Of a stretch of DNA of 64,000 nt, positions 52,544 through 64,000 are shown one piece after another. The translations under genes and the position numbers were made by a program. The stretch's first letter is position 1, and every line of letters begins with the position of its first letter. Source of the DNA: Ptychodera flava. Its lineage: Eukaryota; Hemichordata; Enteropneusta; Ptychoderidae. Where the stretch lies: assembly GCF_041260155.1 (NCBI RefSeq), contig NC_091935.1, positions 3,018,001 through 3,082,000 on the forward strand, given 5' to 3'. The notes beneath the pieces were generated by a model. It did not search any database. It saw nothing but the letters and a program-made list of their open reading frames with translations, and was not told the origin of the DNA.

Positions 52544-55500
52544 CGTCGGCGTCTTCCAACAAGGCGGTGCCTAAGCACTGATATCTACATCACAACAAAA
52601 AAACACTGTCCAATAAATCCGATCTCCAAGAACGATTATCAATAATCCCTAAGACTTTGAAAAAACTGTTTTTAACTCACAGCGTAAATTTGATTAGATA
52701 TTTTGGGATTGAAATGTTGACAGACTTATAAGTTTTTTACATAGATGCATCAATCTTATCCTCATAGAAACTGACTTAAGCATTTTGCATATAAGATATT
52801 GTTGAACGCCATCGATTTTCGTGATACATTTGGCGTACATTTGAAAATAGACACCAGTAAAGTATGTTATTTTAGAGTGTATGGATAGACTTATAGGAGT
52901 CTTTCTTTAAGCTTTCTCGTAATCTCCATGGTAAACATTTTCAGACAATGATCTATCGTCTGGACTCTTTCTCGGTCGGATCGCAAAACTTGTCGCACCT
53001 GAAGTCTTTGCCGTGTATAGAACATACAGTCATGGGATCAAATATTTCAGCGATACGACATACCTACTGAATTTCGGGGCTGTTTACAGCTGTCTATAGA
53101 TATCCTCTTTTTAGTAAAAAACTTGTTTTTTTTAAAATAATTGAAAGAGTGTCAATTTTTAAATATCTTACGGTAAAATTTCAAATTCGAAATGTTTTAC
53201 AGACAACACTTTTCTAAAAAGCACTGCAGCGCTTATGTCAGTAAGATTATTTTGTCGCCATGGAAGTTTTGACTATGATGTAGATTAAGGCTTGATACTA
53301 TTGTTCTGATTCATAATGGAAACATTGAATGATTATTTTTACTGTATCAGTGACTATCCAACTTCGTGGCCATGTACTATTTGTCCTTAATTTCTCTCAG
53401 TTCAAACGCTACAAATGTACATGTATAAACCACGCACTTTAATACTTTAACGCAATTCAATTAATCAATAACATGCAGAAATACTGTCAATGTCATTTGA
53501 CGACAATAGCAAATCTAGAGCTCTGGCTTGTCAAATCTACCGAATCGGGCCGGATGGTACAGCAACCGTAAGGGTGCAGCCTCTACCACGAGTTGGCAGA
53601 GGTGAGTTTCAATGCCGTTACCTCAACTTCTGCCCTGGACGAGATATCCAGCGGGAAAAATTAGTAATATGTTCCGAGTGGCCTAGTTCACAAGTTATTT
53701 GGGAAGTTCGACCGTCTCTTGTGAGTCTGTCACCAAGACATACAACATTATCCTAAACCGTGACAAAAACGGTCGTCTGCCATCGTACTCTGACCTGTCT
53801 TCTTTGTAGTTTCGGTCAGTTTTCGACTAATGACGCCATTGGATAATATTTTGCACATAGAGAGCGAAAGGCCGTTCCATATCCGATCAGAGCTCGTGTA
53901 ATTAATATATAAATTGCGTTAATGTACGCGCATTTATACACAGTGTGCGACGATTTCTGAGAGTGTTGGATTGATTTTTTTCCCAAAACGTCGAACCCCC
54001 CTTTCCACACACTCAGTGGCCAGGAATGTGAGAAAAATTCGACACAATAAGCCTTTCCTCCTTGACGTGGTTTTCAGACACGCGGAAATAGTGCCTCTTG
54101 GTCTGCAGGAAGGACTAAATCTTTAGACGATGGAATTGTCAAGAGGCTGAAGAGGCTCAAATAAGCCCAACCTACATCCTTGCGTATCGGCCCGGATTTT
54201 GCCTGGCTGTTTCTCTATGAATTATGCATTGCGCTGCGTTGTGTTGACCTTTTTTATAACCTATTTCTGGGTTTTTTTCCTTAGCCTAGTATCATAAGAG
54301 GGAGACAGTGGCAGGTCGAAGCGCTGTTTAAAAATTTCAACCAAATCTATTGATCCGATTGTGCAGGTTCTATATCATTTTCTTTTCCGTGTCTTATTAC
54401 TTTCTCATATGACGTGGTTTATATATGGCATCGTACACAGTTATACATTTAATCTAGCGACATGAACGACCCTATTATGTGTTGACATTAAATTTTTAGC
54501 TGACCACTCATGTCTACGTGTCCGAACACGATCCCCAGTGATATAATAAGACATGTTTTATACAAAAATAAAAATTGATATTAAATTAACAAATCGTAAT
54601 GTAAGTTTCTCGTTAGGTCAGTCATATTATTTTACAGCTTACCGCCAAATCTCTTAATGGACTACAATCTCCAGAAGCTATAATGTTTTCTTCAATTTCC
54701 ATATCTTTACTGTGGGTTTGTGTATGGCACTGTTTACATATCAACATAGAAAAAATCTGCATCACTTTCAACTTCTTCATCCACAAAAGCGAGGACCCAA
54801 TCGATATATGACCCTGTCATTGGCTGCCTATGGAAGTTTTATTTTCTAGCAATTCAAACCACTTACACCTGACTGCCTAAAACCGGTCCTTGCAGATATC
54901 TACTGTACTCATCTAGTACAGTATAGTGCGTAATAAACGCCATTCGGAACAGCAATTCCGTTTCCAGGCGTCCCCAATCAAACGTCCAGTGCATTCTTAG
55001 ACTGCCCTGCTTTTCACTGAACGGTTTCAGCAATTGGACCATTGCCAGATTGTATTGCGCTATCTGTACGTGTTGTCGACCGTACACAGCAAGAAAACTA
55101 AAGGTAGATTTCAGTACTAGCCTGTAACAGGGGTCTGATCTGTACCTGCAACAGTCCCTCAAAAATGATCTCTGTTACAGGAGTTGTAAAATTGGTCAGA
55201 TATCAGGGGCGAATGAACAGGTCTGTATCAGGCCTGGTATTAAGGAATGTACACAGTGATGTAATTTCTGAGTGTATCAAGTGCTATGACCACATGACTA
55301 TACTGGTGTAGAAACAATGGTTTGTCAGTGTTGAATTTACAAAGCCTGTTAAAGGGTCTGAAAATCTGTCAGATTTCAGGGGTGTATATTTACAGAAAAA
55401 TGGTGCAATTTTGATGACAGAAATGAATACAGGCATAATTGTGTGCTCATTAAAAAATTATTGACCCTGTTACAGGCGTGTGTTCACACTGCTTTGTGCA

Positions 55501-56360
55501 ATCCTGTATAGCGATGCAACAGGCAGAAATTTCAGGCCTTGTCACATCACTGTGTCTACATCACTGTATATAGCCATATTATCACAGCATTGGCCACAGA
55601 CCAGTACATCAGGACGTCTTTGCTGACACAGACCTACACCACAGGGTTGTGTTCAGGGTCTGTACAGGGCCTGTTACAGGGGCAAATGTTTTTTTGATGT
55701 GTAGTCCACAGACTATATCCAGAAGCGCGTCCAACATGACTTTCAATACTTGCGCTATAATCGGAAGAAAAATTCTTCACATTTCATGAATACAGTCAAT
55801 ACTCGGCCAATTTGACGCTGCTGTAACGAATTTAATATGTATAATTATAGGGGTATTCAGGAAATACCGCAAAGAAACGTACTCGATCATAGACGCCGCG
55901 CCGCTTCTTATAGGACGATTTGCTGAGCCAATGTCCCAGTGCATCCTTAGAGGTATTTTCGTAATAAGCTGATATGAGTAAGTGACATTTGTCTAGCGTC
56001 GATGGGGTATAAATTAACCAGGCAAGATATAAAGGAAGTATTCGTTTGTTAGCTAAGCAGTAAATAACAGCTCCACCTGGCGTGTTTATTACAACGAGAT
56101 TGAAACGACACCATGATATGAAAATCATGATTTTTATATCAGACTGTATTCAGACCACCGTCAGATAAATTTAATTTCAATACATCATTCTTCCGGTTGT
56201 TGTTACTAGTTTTACTCGGTCAGTTTGGCAATTGTTTGCACTATAGCATAGGTATTACATTTATTAGAATCTGTAAATATAACGACACTTGTGGCTATAT
56301 CTGTTCAGGGTAGAAGTATCGTGAATAATTCTCATTGTAGGAATCTAACCATCATGATAA
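52544..56360. other. Divergent intergenic region between genes 2 and 3, first half
   Basis: No gene supported. An open frame of 88 codons at 53490-53756 lacks domain or splice support. 55100-55700 repeats 'ctgttacagg' phrases in both orientations without a clear unit. It probably holds gene 2's promoter, but I see no decisive core motif. Confidence 0.4.
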
Positions 56361-56367
56361 GGTATCA

Positions 56368-56412
56368 ATTACATTACATTACATTACATTACATTACATT
56401 ACATTACATTAC
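56368..56412. repeat. (ATTAC)n pentamer repeat
   Basis: Nine ATTAC units. Confidence 0.95.
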
Positions 56413-56697
56413 AATTGTATTAAATCTCATCACATTTGTATCAAATCTCATGAATGTATAGTTTAGTGACTTTAGAATGTGATTTTATGATCTTCTGGAC
56501 TTGTTTAGTTTTGAAATAATACCTTTGCGTTTTAAAATAAAAATCGTTAGTATGGCTTTGAAACCGGATAGACTATTCTTTCCCACGATAATCGTGCGTG
56601 CATGAATGTATCTGTTGCTACAACCGCACGGCGTTGAATTGCGACAGAGTATTGAAGCTGAGAAGGGGAGGGGGGCGATCAGTCGTGAACATAACAT

Positions 56698-57360
56698 ATG
56701 TTGCTCAAAACAGTCACGAAGATGTAGATCATGCGCCGAATAGTAAGTGAGAAAAGCGTCATGGAGAGTAAATTACAGATTAATCATAACCATACCTTTA
56801 GGTAGAACGCGCCTCGGGGACAGATATTAGGAATTCTCTATATATTCTTTTGTCTACCATTCGTGGGTTGTAGCAAAAATTTTCACTGTCTTATATTTTT
56901 CGAAAATCGAAAAATTTAATTTTTCTTCAAAGAGGTAACACAGGGATGGCGGCAATTCTGAATTCAAATATCTGTAAATCTTGGGTAATTGGTTTCTCTA
57001 GTACGAAAATTTGCACGTTGACTTTTCATTCTCGATTATGAAAGAATATGGTTGAAACATTCCTTGAGGAAAGTTTGAGTAAAAGTTTAGGTCTTTCACT
57101 TTTGAGGCGCATACTGCCTTGAGGCAGCGGCAGTTGACTTCCACTTGGCCACTTGTAGAAATCTGCAGCAAACGCGTAGTTCATTATTAAGTGCTTGCTA
57201 CGTTGCTTAAAACAGTCACCACGGAGCGACCGATGGATCATGAACCGAATATAAGTGAGAAAAGAACCATCGAGGGTAAATTACAGAGTATTCTATCACG
57301 TACCTTTAGTCAGCGGCAGTTGACTTCTACTCGGCCAGTTGAAGAAATCAACAGGAAACG
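56698..57360. repeat. Tandem duplication; copy A filled by a MITE, copy B empty
   Basis: Copy A ('gctcaaaacagtcac' 56701 to 56800, resumed at 57119) and copy B ('gcttaaaacagtcac' 57205 to about 57360) share 'gtgagaaaag', 'gtaaattacaga', 'acctttag' and 'cagcggcagttgactt'. Copy A is interrupted at 'acctTTA|G' by the MITE. Confidence 0.8.
56801..57118. mobile_element. TTAA-type MITE, copy 3, with paralogous empty site
   Basis: Ends GGTAGAACGCGCC and GGCGCATACTGCC, flanked by TTTA and TTGA (decayed TTAA). The body matches copies 1 and 2. The empty copy at 57305-57308 reads TTTA once, which fixes the element's borders. Confidence 0.8.
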
Positions 57361-60285
57361 AAATAAGGACGCGGATTGGGTGGAAACCTCGTCTAGATAT
57401 TAATATTAGTAATGTGAGATGACCGTTGTACTTCCTCATACGGTTCCCCCCAAGTTGTGTCGGACTCTTGTGGTTGCGAACGAAGAGTACGGCAGGCACG
57501 TTCTGGAAGTTGGTCTTTATTTTACCCACCGGGTCGTTCTCAAGCTCCAATCACAGTACACAGATCGGTGAAAGATTGTATGACGCTGAAAGGTGAGTAT
57601 TCTGTTAAACGTTAGTGAGATTTAATGTGTTAGCGAAGGCTTCGTGTGGTAAGAAGGCCGAAAAAATAATATCGTGTATTAGAAATCTTGGGAGAGAAAG
57701 GTAATGGCGAATAATAACGGCCTTTGAGATGACGCAATTGCAAACAATTATTGGAAAAAGTGCATCAAACTAACGCACTGTGCAGCTATACGAGTAAACT
57801 TATGATGAATAGCACTTTGGACCTCCTGCCAAATTTATTGAGCTGTTTTAGACCTGTGAGACAATCAATCCTTCACCCGTCCGTCCGTTGCCTGTCAACA
57901 AGTGGCTGCTTTTCAGAACATGACAGCTTTTCCCCAACACAGATCTAGACGTGGCCAGATTTGACTATCAAAACCGAGAGTCACAACTAGCCACGTCTAG
58001 ACGGCACACAACCATGATTCAGGTGTAACATGACGTGGTCAACTTGTCTTTACCTCATTACGCGGGTACCACACGATTACAGGAGTGTTGCACAGAGCTG
58101 CATGCGTCATTGCATGCGGACACATCGGAATTTCTAATTTTTTATCTGTGTATCAACATCATTTTCTTATAGTTAAAATATTTTAAATCATAATCATTTT
58201 TAAATTATTTAAGCTAACACAGTCTAAGCTGAGTAGTAACAGCTGCATGTGAATGAACACCATCAATGAACCAATTTTTAAATGCAAATTCCAACACTAA
58301 AAGGCTCAGGCGCTGAGTGGTCACAGCTACATGTTAGACCATGAGACTTGCACTACCTACAGACGTATCAACTGAATCATAGTTTAGTCCTAAATGGCTG
58401 GCAGGCACAGACAGATTTCAAAAGTGCAATCAATACTTGGTCTGCACTTCCATGTTGCATTATCCATTTGGATTATCAAACATTCATGTTCTGAGACCAA
58501 AGATAAACTATTAATAACTAAGTAAATTACCTTCTTCTGTAAACCAGTTTTCGTAAACTCTGTTCGCGAATAGTTTTTTGGCATTCGGAGCCAGCAAACT
58601 GGAAACCCCCAAAAATCAGGAACAGCAAAGAGTGTTATTCGTAAAAGAAATCGAAAACGATTTCTTGACGGGTGGGATAGCACTGTTTCCGTATCAGCAT
58701 GAGGGGAACGAGCGGGGGATTGATATTTCCACACTAGTTCAGAGGGCGTTTAATGTTCATTCTCTTGTATAGCAGGAAATTACAAAGTGGACCAATCGGC
58801 AGAAAGAAGGTATCACTCGATATCTTTCATGAATTTGCCGATTGGAGGTGAATAGGAAGGAAGCATGTACTGGGCCTAGAGACGATGATGCGGACTTTGT
58901 AATTAATACCGCAATGTGGGAAAGGGGAAAGATGATAATTCCTTGTAGGAAGAGGAGAGAACTGGTGAGAACCGTGAGGAGGAAAGTAATTTGGACCAAA
59001 ACCGCAGCAGGAAGACAATTAAGAGACGGCATGATTTTCCCCTCAAATCTTTGATTTAAAATAATTTAGGATTGAATATTTAGAAATAATCAGCTCTGGT
59101 TACAATTTCTCAAAATTGGCTAATTTGTTGCAAGACAACAGAAATATATTTTGGGTAATAATTCTGCTACACTAAATCTTCAAAAGCATTGGTGAATATG
59201 TATAATTTTGAAATTACGAAGTACCAAAATAGTGGTAATAATTAATCCAACTATGGTAAATAAGGCTAATGAGTGCTTACTTCTACAGACGCACATCTAG
59301 TATAATCTTTAACATCTGTTTCACAAACCGATGGCGTGTTTATGTATTTGGTTCCTTCATAGCCAAGGTTAGAGGTTGGAGCCACGTGACACCCAAAAAC
59401 ACATATAAGAAGACCAAGACAAACAAGCCATCTCTTCCAAACCCAATTAGCCAGTCGCGTATACTGTAATGAGAAGACCATTAAATGGTGTGTAAATGTT
59501 AATGAAAACATAATGTATGTGATAGATTGTTTACTCACATGACTTCAATTAATATCAACATATAAGACCAGCCAGCCTTTCACTAACACTAGTCAATCTT
59601 CCTAATATTTTTTCACTCGAACACATTTAATTAATTTAGTTATATGGGTCAAACAAATAATAATTGTGAAAGTCAAGTCTTGTTCACCATCATCTAACCA
59701 TTACATCCATTATCATCTTCTTTTCTTAGATAATATATAGTCAATTACAACTTTTTGTTATTAGTCTCCAATGAATTGAAATGTAACTCTATATAACACA
59801 TGGTACAAATTTAAGTTTCATATGTATGTTTAGATAGTAATGATAAGACACCGATATGTTTAACTAAAGAGCCTCATATCCCTTTACCCTGTTGTGTACG
59901 TGTTATTGTTGCAGACAATAGCTTACTTCTGAATAAGCAACGATTTTAAACAAATTACCCCTATAATATTTGACATTGTTGTCTTATGAAGTATCGAGGG
60001 AAAACAAAAACAGTATCAAATTTCCAGGGTTCGGGCCAGTCTTAATTTGTAGTACGATCTATAGCTTGTCTGAGACTTGCAACTGTACCTACCGTGTCCG
60101 GGAAGCTGTCAAACATATGAGATAGGTTTCGATGTTTGTATGAACTTTTGTCCTCGACTTCATCTACGACCCAGGGCGACCTTCTGTAATGAAGCCCAAC
60201 GGGTCCTGTAGCAAGACTGGTGTAAGGTTTTAAGTGTGTGCAATCTGAATGTAATATTATTCTTTATCTTGATTTTCTTCAGACA
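57361..60285. other. Divergent intergenic region, second half
   Basis: No gene supported. A small palindrome CTAGACGTGGC/GCCACGTCTAG lies at 57945-58000. Short open frames at 58.4-59.1 kb have no domain or splice support. Confidence 0.4.
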
Positions 60286-60417
60286 ATGCGCAGACTTGGA
60301 TTCAAGATTACTTCCTTAATTATGGTTGTGCAGCTTTTTCGAATGGCATCATCGACTTTCGATGCATCTTGTCACAAACAATACGATGGCGAAAACGAAT
60401 CATTGACAGATGCCGAG
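60286..60417 (+). CDS. Gene 3 exon: signal peptide
   Basis: ATG lies 3 bases after a good acceptor (gattttcttcag), so a 5' UTR intron is likely. MRRLGFKITSLIMVVQLF is a signal peptide. FDASCHKQYDGENESLTDAE follows and ends in phase 0 at gtaggt. Gene 2 exon 1 has [11 protein letters not shown] in the same place. Confidence 0.65.
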
Positions 60418-62555
60418 GTAGGTAAGAATGACAAGAGCAGGGGAAATGGTTTTAGAAAGGTAGTTAGTATATAGCTTAGTTTCTATAAAGAATCCATACT
60501 GTAAATAAGAAGTTAGGGTGCGCAAGAGAAAAAGGCGTTCACTTATGCTGTCACTAACATAGATTATAGCCAGAACAAAGGATTATGATCCCCGGGGCAA
60601 GTATCCCACTGCCTCGAGGGCACATAGTCCCTTGTTTGGGTTATTTAATGTTTTTATTACATATTACAATAGTTTTCACACCCAAAGTTGGGCTTATTTC
60701 CAAATGACAATCATATGCTTTATTTCCATTGTCGACAAAAGTCTGTTGAAAAATAGAACATTTTCTTCTTTGATCGACGCGTTGATATGCGACTGAATTA
60801 AATCACTGTTATGCGATTTATCGATTTTTATGTATAGTTTTCACAATACATATTTTCTTTAAAAAATATGTAATTTGATGGTTTTTAAATCCCGAAGTTG
60901 TAAAGTTAAAATAATTCCGGGTCACATTCTGTTAAATAATGACTGTGCGGCCCTCAACGTCATGAATAAGTTATTATTGAATCTTGGACGCGCCACATCT
61001 GAGAAATGAGACATGTAAGAATATAGCCTAAGCATGGGACTATGTTCCCATGGTAGGTGATCATTTGCCAGATGTAAGGAGTGCAAAAGGTGTCCTGTTT
61101 CGAGGGTACATACTCCCTTATTATATGCCTCATACATCGAACATCGCGCGCTCGATAAGAATCAATGGTAACGTCTTAATGACGTCGCGGGCGACATAGT
61201 CATCACTTGACTGATAGTGAACCGGAACTATTTTCAACTTGATAACTTCGGTATTACAAAATATAGAACTGCACGTTTTACATAGGAAATACAATTTTGC
61301 AAAATAATGTGAAAAAAATTCAATAAACAGCATAAGAGTGATTAAAATTTGTCAATGTGCCGTTCTATGACTTTTTCAACAAATTTTCGACTGACATTGA
61401 AATAAGCATATGATTGTCGTTTGTACGTAAACCCAAAAATTGGAATGAAAATTATGTTAGAGAGGCATGCAATAACACATTATAACCCAAACAATGGACT
61501 GAGCACCCTCGAGGCAGGAGACCATTTGCCCTCCTTAAATCGGGTAAATGGTCACCTACTCTCGGGGACATAGTCCAATGTTTTGGTTATATATTTTTTA
61601 GACTACAATGATTTTATTACATGCCTCTCTTATATAGTTTTCACGCCAAATTTTTGGGTTTACATACAAAGAGATGACAATCATCTGCGTTATTTCCATG
61701 TTAGACGAAAATCTGTAGAAAAAATGAAACTATTTTTATCATCGAACAGTGCATTAATATATTTAAATCACTGTTGTGTGGTTTATCGAATTTTAAATGC
61801 ACAATTTAGTGAAAAAAACAGTATTCTTAAGCAAAATATGTAAATCCTAAAGTTTTCAAAATGAAAATAATTCAGGTTCACTTTCAGTCAAATGATGACT
61901 ATACTATCGACGGGTTAGTATTGAATCCTACGGAGCGCTTGACGTTCGATACTAAGAGGCTAAAAGGCTCTTAATATTCACAATATTCCAAGTACAACTG
62001 AGTTATTGTCTGTGATGCGTAGCGCCGAGGGCAATACCAAAGCGTTCTGTATGATGTACTTTAGGTAGTTTGTGATCATCCTTATTATTATACACCTTTT
62101 TTTACCTGAAAAGGAGAAAAATTGTGTGTTCAAAGTGTCCTGCACGCACTGTCGCGTGCAGACTAGTTGTGCGTCCAACGCGTCATCTCGGCGTACAGAA
62201 CGAAAATTCAACTTCCGCAGTAAATGAATCTCAGTGCAGGATTTTTTCACATCAAATTTAAAAGGTTTTTGACTGGTCTTCTAACACTGTGTGTCTTGCG
62301 AACGAGAGATGTATACTTTTATGGATAAATATGAGATCATCTTACATTTACCAGTGTTTGTCATTAATTGGCTGGTGAAATAGCGTCCATTGACACCCAA
62401 AAAGTAAGTGTAAAGTAAGTGTTAAACTACAGTTTTCACCTTTAATATATGGGTGAAGTATTTTTTAACAAACAAGAATAGATTACTCTTACAAAAGTTC
62501 TGGTCCTGAAAACTAAAATGGAATATTGAATAATGTTATTGTTGTTGTTATTATT

Positions 62556-62593
<38 letters not shown>

Positions 62594-62784
62594 GGATATA
62601 CAAAAGACAGTAAAAATTGCGCTCTTTTCATTGAAATTTGCTGATGTTTTCATTCCATATACCACACAGAACATAAGCTTAAGCCTTATTGACGTAAGCA
62701 CCGTTGTGAAGATCCCTGTAGAGCAACTGCAAAACCCTGAAACAAGCAACCTAACGGACTACGTACTCTTCCCCTTGAGTAACT
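60286..62784 (+). CDS. Gene 3 (partial): third paralogue, N-terminal exons only
   Basis: Two exons are supported: 60286-60417 and 62670-62784. Spliced, they give a signal peptide followed by part 1 of the module shared with genes 1 and 2, ending in the same split cysteine (phase 1). I cannot find the next exon before 64000, so the gene probably continues past the edge and its cytoplasmic domain is unknown. It is divergent from gene 2, with start codons about 7.7 kb apart. The 60-64 kb intron space is rich in palindromic repeats. Confidence 0.6.
60560..60960. repeat. Half-palindromic repeat, related to 61195-61906
   Basis: From 'acatagtcccttgtttgg' on, this repeats the right arm of the next element: 'tagttttcac', 'gacaatcat', 'aatcactgtt', then 'ataattc(c/a)ggt' with 'aatgatgact'. 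Its left arm is mostly lost; a partial inverted piece lies at 61010-61140. Confidence 0.65.
61195..61906. repeat. Large palindromic foldback element
   Basis: Arms of about 340 bases meet near 61536: 'aacaatggactgagcaccct' is mirrored by 'gacatagtccaatgtt', 'agagaggcatgcaataa' by 'ttattacatgcctctct', and 'catcacttgactgatagtga' by 'ttcagtcaaatgatga'. No open frame. In gene 3's first intron. Confidence 0.8.
62537..62593. repeat. (TTG)n microsatellite
   Basis: TTATTGTTG variants then about 14 TTG units, 76 bases before gene 3's module exon. Confidence 0.95.
62670..62784 (+). CDS. Gene 3 exon: shared module, part 1
   Basis: Phase 0 to phase 1, 38 codons plus T of a split cysteine. NISLSLIDVSTVVKIPVEQL, then NLTDYVLFPLSN before gtaagt. 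The hydrophobic-D-hydrophobic-S/T start and the split cysteine match the exons of genes 1 and 2. Confidence 0.6.
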
Positions 62785-64000
62785 GTAAGTACTCTTTATA
62801 CGTTGTATTATCTAACAGGATTGGAACTAACTTGGGAGAATTGGATTTTTCAAATTTTAACAAAAGTGTTAGCTACCTATAGCTAAAGCAACATTACTTC
62901 TGTATCCGATTATAAATTAGTTCCGATCTTGTTAACTGTTAACGTGTTTGATGGATACACCTAGTTTGTGACGCGGCACAAATTACACTCAAATGCTGAA
63001 ACGATACAGTCAATATAGGGTAATCACTAAATAATGCCCAGCATTTTACAAATTACTGGAAAGATCATGGTTTAACCTACTTGTACCAATGAGCTCCAAA
63101 ATATCGAAATATTTATGTAAAAAAGGCTTCATTCATAAACTATACTACGTTTTGATTGACGAAACTCAAACGGCGACAATATTCCTCCATATCTCACTGA
63201 ACACAATCGGAAAAGATAACAGACCCGACAAAAGTGGCATGGAAAGAACTAGCTAGGCTACATTTAAAAATACCTCGGGGTGGGGGCGGGCGGGAGAATT
63301 AAAAGAATATCCCTGAATTTTTCAAATGCGTTCCTCACAAACTCAAAACGCGTTCAAATGACCCCTTCTAACTTGTTATAATTTTGGAAACCCTCCATCA
63401 AGATAACCTGGCCTGATTTTGGAATGGACATGAGATTTCTTCGGGGTATGTGTGGTGTGTGTTTGTATGTGCGTTTGTTCCTCTTCCATAGAAGTAGGTT
63501 GCCGTTTTGACATATTTTCTCTCACAGGAAAACTTAATCTTGTAGAACAGAATAACAGCGATCACATAAAAACTGTTTGTAAACAGGATGCCTTCCCTCA
63601 CCTGTCTGGAAAACTGAAAATAATGGAAATATTTGTACAAAAGGGACATGATTTGTACCTCTTAGCCAGTTTTTCAGTACGTTATGTTGTGTGTTTCTTG
63701 TTCTCCTCCCAACAGCGTGCCAGAAAAACCAAATAATCTGTCTAGCAAAATGTGTCAAGACCGTAATCATTGTTATTGATGACAAATGAATTCTGGTGGG
63801 CACTTGAATTAAATTTATTTTCTGACTGTATACGCACGGCTGTGTTGAGAAGCTAAAACTAGACTTTTCATCGCGCTTCGTGGAAGTAGAACAAGAAACT
63901 GCATTATATTACCATGTCCTGTCCGTCGCATTTTAATTGGTCGAGCTGAACCATGTGACCGACCACAAATACGCAATAATTGTTTGTTTACGTGCTTGTG
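62785..64000 (+). other. Right edge, gene 3 intron
   Basis: No further exon that fits phase 1 was found. A frame with LTGKLNLVEQNNSDHIKTV near 63520 looks protein-like, but joining it to the previous exon makes a stop codon. Confidence 0.35.

Noticed and set aside
53490-53756. 88-codon open frame upstream of gene 2
   Set aside because: No domain, splice or paralogue support.
58578-59054. Open frames between genes 2 and 3
   Set aside because: No recognisable motif; both strands are equally open.
63452-63736. Candidate third exon of gene 3
   Set aside because: Joining its acceptors to the phase-1 end at 62784 creates a stop codon; no paralogue match.

Overview
The window is AT-rich, intron-rich metazoan DNA. 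Short coding exons with clean GT/AG borders lie among long introns full of transposon remnants, foldback repeats and microsatellites. An IL-1-receptor-like TIR protein, a HYR domain, a mucin-type WxxW domain and CR1/L2-like LINEs together suggest an invertebrate deuterostome such as an acorn worm, amphioxus or echinoderm. This is inference; I cannot name the species.

Three multi-exon receptor genes can be rebuilt by hand. Gene 1 (+, 477-25666) is a receptor tyrosine kinase: signal peptide, WxxW domain, cadherin-like segment, an unrecognised beta-rich module, EGF, Ig, EGF, HYR, one membrane span and a complete tyrosine kinase. Gene 2 (-, 52543-38038) gives a closed 854-residue reading frame from 13 exons: signal peptide, the same unrecognised module, EGF, four Ig domains, one membrane span and an IL-1R-type TIR domain. 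Gene 3 (+, from 60286, running off the right edge) shows only a signal-peptide exon and the first exon of the same module.

Genes 1 and 2 are convergent; genes 2 and 3 are divergent. Their N-terminal halves share exon order, splice phases, a cysteine codon split by an intron and an EGF exon of exactly 129 bp. Their cytoplasmic halves differ: tyrosine kinase in one, TIR in the other. The locus therefore looks like a cluster of receptors that read related ligands through swapped signalling domains. This is the main discovery candidate.

Layout: 1-25.7 kb holds gene 1, with a hAT transposon at 5240-8171, satellite-like tandem arrays, a LINE at about 19.46-20.76 kb and TTAA-flanked MITEs in its introns. 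25.7-38 kb is a gene-free, repeat-rich stretch with two LINE remnants, foldback elements, a 9-bp-TSD palindromic element and a broken Crypton/KIAA1958-like fragment. 38-52.5 kb holds gene 2, whose fourth intron carries a 2.9 kb element with terminal inverted repeats built of 'CCGATAACGTAGTAA' units. 52.5-60.3 kb is the divergent intergenic region, with a MITE and its empty-site paralogue. 60.3-64 kb is the start of gene 3, with palindromic repeats.
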